Below are positions 1 to 5,696 of a stretch of 6,082 nt of DNA, one piece after another. The DNA is from Burkholderiales bacterium RIFCSPHIGHO2_12_FULL_61_11. GTDB lineage: Bacteria; Pseudomonadota; Gammaproteobacteria; Burkholderiales; Burkholderiaceae_C. Position 1 is the first letter of the stretch, and each line of letters opens with the position of its first letter. The notes beneath the pieces are model-generated. The model had not been told where the DNA came from and did not search any database. It worked only from the letters and a program-made list of their open reading frames with translations. The stretch covers positions 3,606 to 9,687 of the forward strand of contig MERZ01000184.1 in NCBI GenBank assembly GCA_001770785.1, in the 5' to 3' direction. Position numbers and translations under genes: made by a program.

Positions 1-944
1 GCGCTGCCTGCGCCAAACTGCGCGGGTGCCAGAACGCGACGCACGATCGCCTGGTCCTGGGTGTCGGTCAGGGTCACCTCCAGAGCAGGGATTTCCAGCG
101 GTGTGGCACCGGTATTCTTGAGCGCGAAACTGAGGCGATAAGCCTCTGGGCCGATTCTGGTAAAGGTGGAGCTGTCAATCACCAGCGCATCGATTTGACG
201 CGGCGGCCTGATCTCACAGCGCAAGGTGGCGCACAGCGCCTGGAGCAAGGGGGCGAGCCGCGGCTCGCGCGCCGCCAAGGTATCTTTTTTCTGTATCACC
301 CACTGCAAGGTCAGCGCAAGCAGCAGAAAAAGGGCGATCGCACCCAGCGACCACCGCGCCGGCGGCGTTTGCCAGAACGCCTTGCGCCGCGCATCGCGCA
401 CAAAAGTCACCTCGTGCACCGCTTCGGCATCCGTTGCCTTGTCATCGAGCACTTCGGAATCGTTCAGGTCCGATGGCTTGGCGTCGGGCTCATCGGCCGA
501 CACCGTATGCACCAGCTCGGGCCTGCTCGGCGGCGTGTCTTCAATGGCGGCATCAGCAATTGGCGCGTTGTCCTCCATGACACCGGCCTCGTTCATCTGA
601 CGCTCATGCCGCGCCTGCTGCCAGCCGGCCGGATCAAAATCGTCAACCCCATCCAACACGGGCTCCACGGCGGCAGTCGCTGGTTCCGCCGGATCCGCCG
701 GGTCCGCTGGCACATCTGGCTCCGCTGCGTTTCTCGACCAGGGGCCCGGCTGAGCCGCTGGCCCGTCTTCAGGGACCAAGGCAGAAGGCGCAAGCCCTGC
801 AGCGTCATCCGGCAGCAGATGCGTTGATGCATCAAAGACTTCGACGCAATGTCCGCATCGCACCCAGCCCTGCGCGACTTTGAGTTGATCGGTCACGACT
901 TTGAACATCGTGCCGCAGGCGGGACAGCGCGTAATCAGGCTCAT
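1..944 (-). CDS. Zinc-ribbon/DUF3426 single-pass membrane protein, C-terminus cut by window edge
   Basis: The frame is open from ATG at 944-942 to the left edge, giving 314 full codons and no stop, so the C-terminus lies outside. It begins MSLITRCPACGTMFKV and has cysteine pairs at C7/C10 and C30/C33 (CPAC and CGHC). This is the MJ0042-type zinc ribbon that opens DUF3426 proteins of betaproteobacteria. Residues about 45-180 are acidic, Pro/Ala-rich and low in complexity, including a short DPADPAEPA stretch. One hydrophobic membrane segment lies at about 198-217, followed by QKK, and a DUF3426-like extracytoplasmic domain starts after about 225 (CATLRCEIRPPRQID, then a beta-rich part). The cellular function of the family is not established. 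I infer a cytoplasmic zinc ribbon and a periplasmic domain. It follows prmA by 83 bases and may have its own promoter there. No Shine-Dalgarno is visible before the ATG. Confidence 0.9.
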   Translation of the reverse strand, partial: MSLITRCPACGTMFKVVTDQLKVAQGWVRCGHCVEVFDASTHLLPDDAAGLAPSALVPEDGPAAQPGPWSRNAAEPDVPADPADPAEPATAAVEPVLDGVDDFDPAGWQQARHERQMNEAGVMEDNAPIADAAIEDTPPSRPELVHTVSADEPDAKPSDLNDSEVLDDKATDAEAVHEVTFVRDARRKAFWQTPPARWSLGAIALFLLLALTLQWVIQKKDTLAAREPRLAPLLQALCATLRCEIRPPRQIDALVIDSSTFTRIGPEAYRLSFALKNTGATPLEIPALEVTLTDTQDQAIVRRVLAPAQFGAGS

Positions 945-954
945 TTAGCGCTGT

Positions 955-983
955 ATTGTAGGGGGGGGGTTGGTTCACGGCAA
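955..983 (-). promoter_or_regulatory. Candidate sigma70 promoter of the DUF3426 gene with a C9 spacer
   Basis: On the minus strand, TTGCCG (983-978, 4/6 to TTGACA) is followed by a 17-base spacer and TACAAT (960-955, 5/6 to TATAAT). Transcription should start near 949-947, only about 3-5 bases before the ATG at 944. Nine of the 17 spacer bases are a C homopolymer. The -35 box overlaps a small perfect hairpin (CGGCA-GTT-TGCCG, minus strand, 990-978). The prediction rests on hexamer matches and spacing only. Confidence 0.5.
961..969. repeat. Homopolymer G9 (C9 on the minus strand)
   Basis: A run of nine G on the plus strand lies directly upstream of the minus-strand -10 box. Runs of this length are prone to slipped-strand mispairing. 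Here a gain or loss of one base would change the -35/-10 spacing from 17 to 18 or 16. Confidence 0.85.
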
Positions 984-1027
984 ACTGCCGACTGGATGCC
1001 TGGCTGAGCGGGTAACTTGAGGCCGGT

Positions 1028-1924
1028 TCAGAAGTCCGCGGTCATCAATATCCAGCCGTCTTCCTGGTCATGCACATTGAGCTGGCAATACGGCGCGTAG
1101 GCGGCTTTCAGTTCATCGGCCTGGCGCGCCAGGATGCCTGCAAGCACCAGATGCCCGCCTTTTTCAACATGCTCGCACAGCAGCGGCGCCAGCACTCGCA
1201 AAGGCGTGGCCAGAATATTGGCGAGCACGGTCTGGTAGGTGCCGACGGCCTTTTCGGGCAAGCCCGCATGCAGGGTCACATGATTGGCCTCGGCATTGGC
1301 GCGCGTGGACTCGATAGCGGCTTCGTCAATATCGACAGCATCAATCTCCACCGCCCCAAACTTGGCGGCGCCTATGGCCAGAATGCCCGAGCCGCAACCA
1401 TAGTCAAGAACCCGACCCAGTGATTTTCCCGCTGCGCCCTGCCCGGCAATCCAGCGCAGGCACATGCCTGTGGTCGGATGGGTTCCGGTGCCGAAAGCCA
1501 GCCCCGGGTCAAGCCGGATCACACGCGTGGCTTGCGCGGGCGGCTCATGCCAGCTCGGCACAATCCAGAATTCGGGCGTGATTTCCACTGGCGTGAACTG
1601 CGATTGGGTCAGCCGCACCCAGTCCTGATCTGGCACGGCTTGAATCGCCACCAGCTGGCAACCGCCAAAAAAATCTTGGGGCCCAAGCACCGCAGCGGCA
1701 TCCCGCGCCAGGGCCTCGGTGGCAAACAGCGCCACCATGCGCGAACGCTCCCAGCCGGCTTTGGGCGGCGGCATGCCGGGCTCGCCAAACAGCGCCTGCT
1801 CGGCCGGTGTCTGCGCATCGGCATCTTCAACCGAAACGCTGAGCGCGTCCAGTGCCTCCAGCGACTCACTGAGTGTTTCGACTTCGTCAACGGGCGCCAA
1901 CAAAATCAGTTCAAATAGACTCAT
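1028..1924 (-). CDS. prmA: Ribosomal protein L11 methyltransferase
   Basis: PrmA is a cytoplasmic, S-adenosylmethionine-dependent enzyme that methylates amino groups of ribosomal protein L11. The 298-residue product has the usual family length (about 290-300). The N-terminal L11-recognition domain spans about 1-110. The catalytic part shows LDPGLAFGTGTHPTT (138-152), the SAM-binding glycine-rich LDYGCGSGILAIGA (173-186), an acidic VDID after the next strand (197-200), the family motif NILATPL (236-242) and C-terminal DQEDGWILM (286-294). ATG at 1924 is preceded by AAGG overlapping the accC stop codon, 7 bases upstream. The gene lies 9 bases after accC, so it is probably cotranscribed and perhaps translationally coupled. 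The accB-accC-prmA order is common in Proteobacteria. I see no lesion. Confidence 0.97.
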   Translation of the reverse strand: MSLFELILLAPVDEVETLSESLEALDALSVSVEDADAQTPAEQALFGEPGMPPPKAGWERSRMVALFATEALARDAAAVLGPQDFFGGCQLVAIQAVPDQDWVRLTQSQFTPVEITPEFWIVPSWHEPPAQATRVIRLDPGLAFGTGTHPTTGMCLRWIAGQGAAGKSLGRVLDYGCGSGILAIGAAKFGAVEIDAVDIDEAAIESTRANAEANHVTLHAGLPEKAVGTYQTVLANILATPLRVLAPLLCEHVEKGGHLVLAGILARQADELKAAYAPYCQLNVHDQEDGWILMTADF

Positions 1925-1933
1925 CGCAAGGCC

Positions 1934-3283
1934 TTAGCGTTCACGCTTTGACAACCACTCTTCAAGATAGTGGATGTTGGTGCCGCCGTCCATGAACTTG
2001 GCGTCAACCATGAGTTCGCGGTGCAGCGCAATATTGGTGTTGATGCCTTCCACCACGGTTTCGGACAAGGCCGTGCTCATGCGCGCCAGCGCCTGCTCGC
2101 GCGTATCGCCGTGAACAATGATCTTGCCAATCATCGAGTCGTAATTTGGCGGCACGAAGTAGTTGGCATAAATATGCGAATCCACCCGCACGCCCGGGCC
2201 ACCCGGAGCGTGCCAGGTCGTGATGCGTCCTGGCGACGGAACGAACTTGTAGGGGTCTTCCGCGTTGATGCGGCATTCAATTGCATGACCTTTGATTTCA
2301 ATCATGCGTTGTGTAAAGGGCAGCTTTTCACCGGCCGCCACCATGATCTGGGTTCTCACGACGTCCACGCCCGTGATCCACTCCGTGACCGGGTGCTCCA
2401 CCTGCAGGCGAGTGTTCATCTCGATGAAATAGAACTCGCCGTTTTCGTAGAGGAATTCAAAAGTGCCGGCGCCACGGTAAGCAATCTTCTTGACGGCCGC
2501 CACGCAGCGCTCGCCAATTTTTTCAATCTGCTTGCGCGGAATGCCCGGTGCAGGCGCTTCTTCAATGACTTTTTGATGGCGGCGCTGCATGGAGCAGTCC
2601 CGCTCACCGAGCCAGACCGCATTTTTATACTGGTCGGCCATGATCTGGATTTCAATGTGCCGCGGGTTCTGCAGGAATTTCTCCATGTAGACCTCGGGGT
2701 TGCCAAACGCCGCGCCGGCTTCGGCCTTGGTGGTCTGCACCGCATGCAGCAGCGCCGCTTCGGTATGCACGACGCGCATGCCGCGTCCACCGCCGCCGCC
2801 AGCGGCCTTGATGATGACGGGGTAGCCAATCTGCTTGGCAATGCGCTTGTTAATGGCCGGGTCATCGGGCAGCGTGCCTTCGGAACCCGGCACGCATGGC
2901 ACGCCGGCCTTGAGCATGGCCTGCTTGGCCGATACCTTGTCGCCCATCAGCCGGATCGACTCCGGCGACGGGCCGATGAACTTGAAACCGCTCTTTTCGA
3001 CGCGCTCGGCAAAATCGGCGTTCTCGCTCAGAAAGCCGTAGCCCGGGTGAATGGCTTCGGCGTCAGTGACCTCGGCCGCCGAAATAATGGCCGGCATATT
3101 GAGGTAGCTCTGAGCCGAAGCCGCAGGACCGATACACACCGACTCGTCCGCCAGCTTGATGTATTTTGCCTCGCGGTCCGCCTCGGAATACACCATCACG
3201 GCCTTGATGCCGAGCTCGCGGCAGGAACGCTGGATCCGCAAAGCGATCTCACCCCGGTTGGCGATCAGTATTTTTTTAAACAT
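1934..3283 (-). CDS. accC: Biotin carboxylase subunit of acetyl-CoA carboxylase
   Basis: AccC uses ATP and bicarbonate to carboxylate the biotin carried by AccB, the first half-reaction of malonyl-CoA formation. The product has 449 residues, the same length as E. coli AccC. The catalytic residues known for the E. coli enzyme fall at identical positions: K116, K159, E201, H209, K238, E276, E288, R292, E296 and R338. Visible motifs are [17 protein letters not shown] (1-17), the ATP-grasp glycine loop [11 protein letters not shown] (159-169), [13 protein letters not shown] (234-246) and [14 protein letters not shown] (288-301). I chose ATG at 3283. An in-frame ATG at 3325 would add 14 residues not typical of the family. 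The Shine-Dalgarno is weak (AGG, 11 bases upstream). The gene follows accB by 51 bases in the same operon and looks intact. Confidence 0.98.
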   Translation of the reverse strand: MFKKILIANRGEIALRIQRSCRELGIKAVMVYSEADREAKYIKLADESVCIGPAASAQSYLNMPAIISAAEVTDAEAIHPGYGFLSENADFAERVEKSGFKFIGPSPESIRLMGDKVSAKQAMLKAGVPCVPGSEGTLPDDPAINKRIAKQIGYPVIIKAAGGGGGRGMRVVHTEAALLHAVQTTKAEAGAAFGNPEVYMEKFLQNPRHIEIQIMADQYKNAVWLGERDCSMQRRHQKVIEEAPAPGIPRKQIEKIGERCVAAVKKIAYRGAGTFEFLYENGEFYFIEMNTRLQVEHPVTEWITGVDVVRTQIMVAAGEKLPFTQRMIEIKGHAIECRINAEDPYKFVPSPGRITTWHAPGGPGVRVDSHIYANYFVPPNYDSMIGKIIVHGDTREQALARMSTALSETVVEGINTNIALHRELMVDAKFMDGGTNIHYLEEWLSKRER

Positions 3284-3334
3284 GCGACTAAGAGCCTGGA
3301 CTGGCTGGTTTGGACAAAGGGGCAACGCGCCCGC

Positions 3335-3772
3335 TTACTCAATGATGAAGAGCGGCTGCCCGTATTCCACGGCCTCGCCATTTTCCGAAAGGATTTTGGT
3401 GATGGTGCCGGCCTTGTCGGCCTCGATCTCATTGAGGATCTTCATGGCTTCAATGATGCAGATCGTCTCGCCCTCTTTCACCACGCTTCCCAACTCCACA
3501 TAAGGCTTGGCGCCGGGGCTGGCGGATCGGTAAAACGTGCCTACCATGGGCGATTTGACGGTATGACCCACGGGTGCCGCTGGTGTATCAGCGACCACGG
3601 GTGCCGCGGCCAGCGGGGCGGCCATCATGACCGGAGCAGGCTGCTGCATCATGACGGGAGCGCCCATGGATTTTACGATTCGCACCTTCCCTTCGGCTTC
3701 GGTAATCTCAAGTTCGGACACGTTCGACTCTGAAACCAGATCGATCAGTGTCTTGAGTTTTCTTAAATCCAT
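3335..3772 (-). CDS. accB: Biotin carboxyl carrier protein of acetyl-CoA carboxylase (BCCP)
   Basis: AccB carries the biotin that shuttles CO2 from AccC to the AccAD carboxyltransferase. The 145-residue protein begins MDLRKLKTLIDLVSESNVSE, the standard N-terminal helix of BCCPs. A Pro/Ala/Met-rich flexible linker follows (about 37-70), then the biotinyl domain from about 71. That domain has the thumb-like segment KSPMVGTFYRSASPGAKP (73-90) and the biotinylation site EAMKILNEI with K111 as the predicted biotinyl lysine. It ends GQPLFIIE as the family does. ATG at 3772 is preceded by GGAGA (3783-3779) with a 6-base spacer, which supports this start. It heads accB-accC-prmA. An upstream terminator and a long non-coding leader suggest its own promoter. 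Confidence 0.97.
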   Translation of the reverse strand: MDLRKLKTLIDLVSESNVSELEITEAEGKVRIVKSMGAPVMMQQPAPVMMAAPLAAAPVVADTPAAPVGHTVKSPMVGTFYRSASPGAKPYVELGSVVKEGETICIIEAMKILNEIEADKAGTITKILSENGEAVEYGQPLFIIE

Positions 3773-3867
3773 AGATTTTCTCCAACAGCGGTAGATGCTG
3801 GCGCGAAGATGTCAGCGCGCAGCTTTGAATTCAACGGGAACCCCGTCTGATCACCATCGGCGACCAT
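3763..3867 (-). CDS. Possible 34-residue leader ORF overlapping the accB start
   Basis: ATG at 3867-3865 is preceded by the purine-rich AGGGAAG (3878-3872), which could serve as a ribosome binding site. The frame runs 34 codons to TAA at 3765-3763 and overlaps the first codons of accB by 10 bases in another frame. The peptide begins MVADGDQTGF and ends VGENLWI. I recognise no family. Such an overlap could couple ribosome traffic to accB translation, but a chance ORF of this size is quite likely. Confidence 0.18.
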   Translation of the reverse strand: MVADGDQTGFPLNSKLRADIFAPASTAVGENLWI

Positions 3868-3902
3868 CGAACTTCCCTTTATTTTCGCTTACTCTCTTCT
3901 TT

Positions 3903-3940
3903 TCCGCGTAATAGCGCTTATCAGTTAATTAACTCGCGGA
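3903..3940. promoter_or_regulatory. Palindromic element upstream of accB
   Basis: TCCGCG at 3903-3908 and CGCGGA at 3935-3940 are perfect inverted arms. Next to the right arm is a perfect 12-base palindrome, AGTTAATTAACT (3923-3934). The inside is AT-rich within GC-rich surroundings. The symmetry is direct observation. A role as operator for a fatty-acid or biotin regulator is only a guess. Confidence 0.35.
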
Positions 3941-3969
3941 CAGCCGGCGCTGAACCCAGGAAAACGCAG

Positions 3970-3996
3970 AGTGTACCTCAAGCAAAGGCGGGCCAA
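3970..3996 (-). promoter_or_regulatory. Weak candidate accBC promoter
   Basis: On the minus strand, TTGGCC (3996-3991, 4/6) and TACACT (3975-3970, 4/6) are separated by 15 bases, shorter than the ideal 17. This would give an accB leader of about 190 bases. A promoter is needed somewhere here because the upstream operon ends in a strong terminator, but this exact assignment is weak. Confidence 0.25.
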
Positions 3997-4016
3997 ACCG
4001 GGCAACAGCCGGGTTT
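3995..4016. repeat. Imperfect inverted repeat with 9-base arms
   Basis: AAACCGGGC and GCCGGGTTT face each other across AACA (8 of 9 positions pair, one central mismatch). Only three T follow the hairpin on the minus strand, so it is a poor intrinsic terminator by itself. It could be a secondary termination or pausing structure behind the main terminator. It touches the candidate accBC -35 box. Confidence 0.5.
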
Positions 4017-4049
4017 CTGCTGATCGGCAAGCGTAATCCCCAAAGCAAG

Positions 4050-4078
4050 AAAAAAACCGAACTTGGACGCAAATTCGG
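4050..4078 (-). terminator. Rho-independent terminator of the operon ending in the TlpA-type gene
   Basis: On the minus strand CCGAATTTG pairs with CAAGTTCGG around a CGTC tetraloop, giving nine pairs including one G-T wobble. Seven T follow directly (4056-4050). It lies about 54 bases after the TlpA stop codon. It should separate transcription of that operon from accB-accC-prmA. Confidence 0.88.
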
Positions 4079-4131
4079 CTATTTCAAAACATTTTCCCCA
4101 GCGATCAGGAGTCCGCGGCATGCCCCGAAGG

Positions 4132-4686
4132 CTATTTAAGTTTCAGCCAGAGCGCGAGGTCTTCCGGCAAGACTTTGCCAAGCTTGTGTGCCAGCAACTG
4201 GCCGGAAGCGCCAAACACCACCGAAAAAGGCAGGCCCCCCGCGCGGTTGCCCAGTGATTTACTCAGATCTGCACCGGCCAGGCCCGCCATGCCGACCGGG
4301 AAATTGAGCGGCTGGGTTTGCAGCCAGGTCCGCACCGCGCTCGGCTGATCGACGGCCAAGCCGACCACTTGCCAGTTTTTGTCCTTGTTTTCCTGATAAA
4401 AATAGTCCAGCAAAGGAAGCTCTTCTACGCAAGGAGGGCACCAGGTAGCCCAAAAATTGACCAGCAGCATCTTGCCGCGAAAACTGCTCATGGCCAGCGC
4501 CTGGCCATCGGGCGTGTCGAAACTCAGATTCCAGAACGCATCCCCTGCCTTGTCGGCACCCGCTTCTTCGGCCGCCGGTACAAGACTATTTTTCCCATGC
4601 GGCTGAAATTTCCACCACGCCGCAGCAGCACCGGCCAAGCCCGCCGCAGCGGCAACGCTGCCATAAAGCATAGTTCTGCGATTCAC
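4132..4686 (-). CDS. TlpA/ResA-type thiol-disulfide oxidoreductase with Tat-like signal
   Basis: This is a periplasmic thioredoxin-fold protein of 184 residues. The N-terminus MNRRTMLYGSV plus an Ala-rich hydrophobic stretch (about 10-24) resembles a twin-arginine signal or anchor; there is no lipobox. The redox domain shows LLVNFWATWCPPCVEELPLL, with the active-site pair C83/C86 (WCPPC), and the cis-proline region GGLPFSVVF (P153). The start is GTG at 4686. It is preferred to the ATG five codons later because it keeps the RR motif and has GGGAG (4699-4695) 8 bases upstream. Relatives reduce disulfides for cytochrome c maturation or other periplasmic targets; the partner is not evident here. 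The gene follows the 200-residue gene by 3 bases and is followed by a strong terminator, so it is the last gene of a two-gene operon. It is complete, with no lesion seen. Confidence 0.9.
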   Translation of the reverse strand: MNRRTMLYGSVAAAAGLAGAAAAWWKFQPHGKNSLVPAAEEAGADKAGDAFWNLSFDTPDGQALAMSSFRGKMLLVNFWATWCPPCVEELPLLDYFYQENKDKNWQVVGLAVDQPSAVRTWLQTQPLNFPVGMAGLAGADLSKSLGNRAGGLPFSVVFGASGQLLAHKLGKVLPEDLALWLKLK

Positions 4687-4689
4687 TTT

Positions 4690-5292
4690 TCAAGCTCCCA
4701 AAGGGATAGATAACAATTTTTTCACGGCCGCCAGATCGCCGCGCGGCGTTCGGCCTTTGGCGTCCGGCCGCAAGGCACCGCGCAGATCGTCGTGGTCATA
4801 AACCATCAGATGCACCCCGATTGTTTCGTTCAGGGGTTTGCAGACACTGCGCAGGCTGAGCGACTCCACGCTGGCACCGTTAAAGCCGCTTACCGTGCGC
4901 GGCTCGTAAGCAACGTTGTGCTCGATCAAGGAAATCTCGGCCGACTTCGGGTCGTCGCAAAACAGCTGGATATAAATATCCGACAGCCGCGTGGCCGTGC
5001 CGTGCCAGACGGCGCCACCCAAATAAGGCCGGAATTGCGCCAGCCGCTCCATCCAAGTCAATGCCAGCGCGCGCAGGGCGGTCAGCTCAGAGGGCTGGGT
5101 GTCGGCGCAAAACAGCGTAATGTACTCATGCACGGCATCTTCCAGCTCGGCATTGTCCGGCAATTCGGAGCGCGCGGGCAGCGCCATCTGCTTGACGGCA
5201 CGGCGTTTGGCCGGGCCGTATTCCAGCCCTTCTTCCACGACCAGGGCAGCGGCGGTGGCGGCAATTTCGGATTTGAGGGTGTGCAAGTTCAC
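4690..5292 (-). CDS. Conserved hypothetical protein with degenerate nucleotidyltransferase-like motif
   Basis: I do not recognise a characterised family. The 200-residue product is soluble: no signal peptide, no membrane segment. Residues about 1-90 look helical and charged (AKRRAVKQMALPARSELPD near 28-46). A conserved-looking centre, YLGGAVWHGTATRLSDIYI (90-108), resembles the nucleotidyltransferase pattern hG[GS]...Dh[DE]h: LGG at 91-93 and D105 fit, but the second acidic position is Y107. Homologues next to mpl in related bacteria are, as far as I recall, sometimes labelled as Mur ligases; nothing in this sequence supports that. The start is GTG at 5292. No better in-frame ATG or GTG exists before an upstream stop, and the Shine-Dalgarno is poor. 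It is transcribed with the TlpA-type gene (3-base gap) and divergently from mpl. Confidence 0.85.
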   Translation of the reverse strand: MNLHTLKSEIAATAAALVVEEGLEYGPAKRRAVKQMALPARSELPDNAELEDAVHEYITLFCADTQPSELTALRALALTWMERLAQFRPYLGGAVWHGTATRLSDIYIQLFCDDPKSAEISLIEHNVAYEPRTVSGFNGASVESLSLRSVCKPLNETIGVHLMVYDHDDLRGALRPDAKGRTPRGDLAAVKKLLSIPLGA

Positions 5293-5349
5293 GTCGGCTG
5301 GCTCAGGGGCCAGGAGTAGAAAGTTAAAGGGTGTGTGAGATTGCAGACG

Positions 5350-5376
5350 ATTGTGCCCAATTTAGGCTCGTGCCAA
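5350..5376 (-). promoter_or_regulatory. Candidate promoter for the 200-residue gene and TlpA-type gene
   Basis: On the minus strand, TTGGCA (5376-5371, 5/6 to TTGACA) is followed after 15 bases by CACAAT (5355-5350, 4/6 to TATAAT). The spacing is short. It would leave a leader of about 50 bases before the GTG at 5292. Confidence 0.35.
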
Positions 5377-5407
5377 CGCCTTAAGTTCATGGCAGCCCAG
5401 GTTGCAC

Positions 5408-5476
5408 TTGAATTGCTATTTAATACATAGCATCTTATGCCCGTTTCTATTGGGCTATAAGCATTTTTTTCTTAAG
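5408..5476. repeat. Double-hairpin intergenic repeat of comamonad type
   Basis: The sequence starts TTGAATTGCTATTTAAT and contains two hairpins. The first is TGCTAT (5414-5419) with ATAGCA (5427-5432). The second is CTTATGCCC (5434-5442) with GGGC-T-ATAAG (5452-5461), nine pairs with one bulged T, followed by CA and seven T. From memory this matches a short dispersed element common between genes of Polaromonas, Rhodoferax and Acidovorax (AATTGCTAT...ATAGC, then a CTTAT...ATAAG hairpin and a T-run). The copy number in this genome cannot be judged from one window. Confidence 0.5.
5434..5470 (+). terminator. Terminator-like hairpin within the intergenic repeat
   Basis: The CTTATGCCC / GGGC-T-ATAAG stem has a 9-base loop and, in the plus direction, is followed by CATTTTTTTC. 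This is the form of an intrinsic terminator, but no plus-strand gene lies upstream in the window. It could stop antisense transcripts arriving from the minus-strand genes before they reach mpl. Confidence 0.4.
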
Positions 5477-5601
5477 AAATTGATGCTGCGGCAGTTTTGC
5501 TGGCAGACTGCCTGCCTGCAGTCGCCCCCAGGAGCCTGTCGGACTTAAAGGAAATCGGCTGCAAATCCGCCTGGACGGTCCATATTTCGCCATTTTTTTG
5601 A

Positions 5602-5620
5602 TCAATGGAATGACCATTGA
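5602..5620. promoter_or_regulatory. Perfect dyad upstream of mpl
   Basis: TCAATGG and CCATTGA are perfect 7-base inverted arms around AATGA. It is preceded by a run of seven T (5593-5599) and lies about 80 bases before the mpl start. The form fits a binding site for a dimeric regulator or a cruciform; it is not a terminator on the minus strand, where it is followed by A's. The function is unknown. Confidence 0.35.
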
Positions 5621-5690
5621 CCTGCAAAATCGACAAAATCTGTCCTCGCCCAGCCGAATTTTCGCTTCGATTCTTTAAGCCCGGCACTCC

Positions 5691-5696
5691 TAGAAT
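5691..5696 (+). promoter_or_regulatory. -10-like box immediately before mpl
   Basis: TAGAAT (5/6 to TATAAT) ends 5 bases before the mpl ATG at 5702, so transcription would begin at or very near the A of the start codon. No good -35 box lies 16-18 bases upstream, and no Shine-Dalgarno is visible. Confidence 0.35.

Larger units (their letters stand above)
3773..4131. other. Intergenic region between the TlpA-type gene and accB
   Basis: This stretch holds no gene I can support apart from the low-confidence leader ORF. Reading on the minus strand, it contains an intrinsic terminator just after the TlpA gene, an imperfect hairpin, a weak candidate promoter, a 12-base palindrome framed by a 6-base inverted repeat, a purine-rich stretch (about 3905-3872), TTGAATTCAA (a palindromic 10-mer) and the accB Shine-Dalgarno. 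In many Proteobacteria aroQ (type II 3-dehydroquinate dehydratase) occupies the position before accB. None of its motifs, such as NGPNLNLLG, can be read here. Confidence 0.7.

Noticed and set aside
195..827. Plus-strand open frames of 210 and 124 codons opposite the DUF3426 gene
   Set aside because: The minus-strand frame has the zinc ribbon, a membrane segment and a continuous family-like sequence. The plus-strand products are Arg-rich or Ser/Ala-rich without features.
978..990. Hairpin CGGCA-GTT-TGCCG as a terminator of prmA
   Set aside because: The stem is only 5 pairs, and no T-run follows on the minus strand.
1478..1918. Plus-strand open frames opposite prmA (also 1070-1423 and 1719-1937)
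   Set aside because: They are reverse frames of an intact, well conserved PrmA and show no domain.
3284..3325. Upstream accC start at 3325, giving 463 residues
   Set aside because: The extra 14 residues ([14 protein letters not shown]) are not family-like. Starting at 3283 gives exact residue-for-residue agreement with E. coli catalytic positions and length.
1970..3733. A 587-codon open frame on the plus strand opposite accC and accB
   Set aside because: It is antisense to two clearly conserved genes. The translation is His/Arg/Leu/Gly-rich with no domain, as expected for the reverse frame of GC-rich coding DNA.
5361..5377. Sigma54 promoter: the minus strand reads TTGGCACGAG, a perfect -24 element
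   Set aside because: The -12 position at the required spacing reads TAAA instead of TTGC, so the essential GC is missing.
5472..5687. Minus-strand open frame of 71 codons in the mpl upstream region
   Set aside because: It has no recognisable motif, runs over a palindrome and a dyad, and begins antisense to the mpl promoter area; probably chance.
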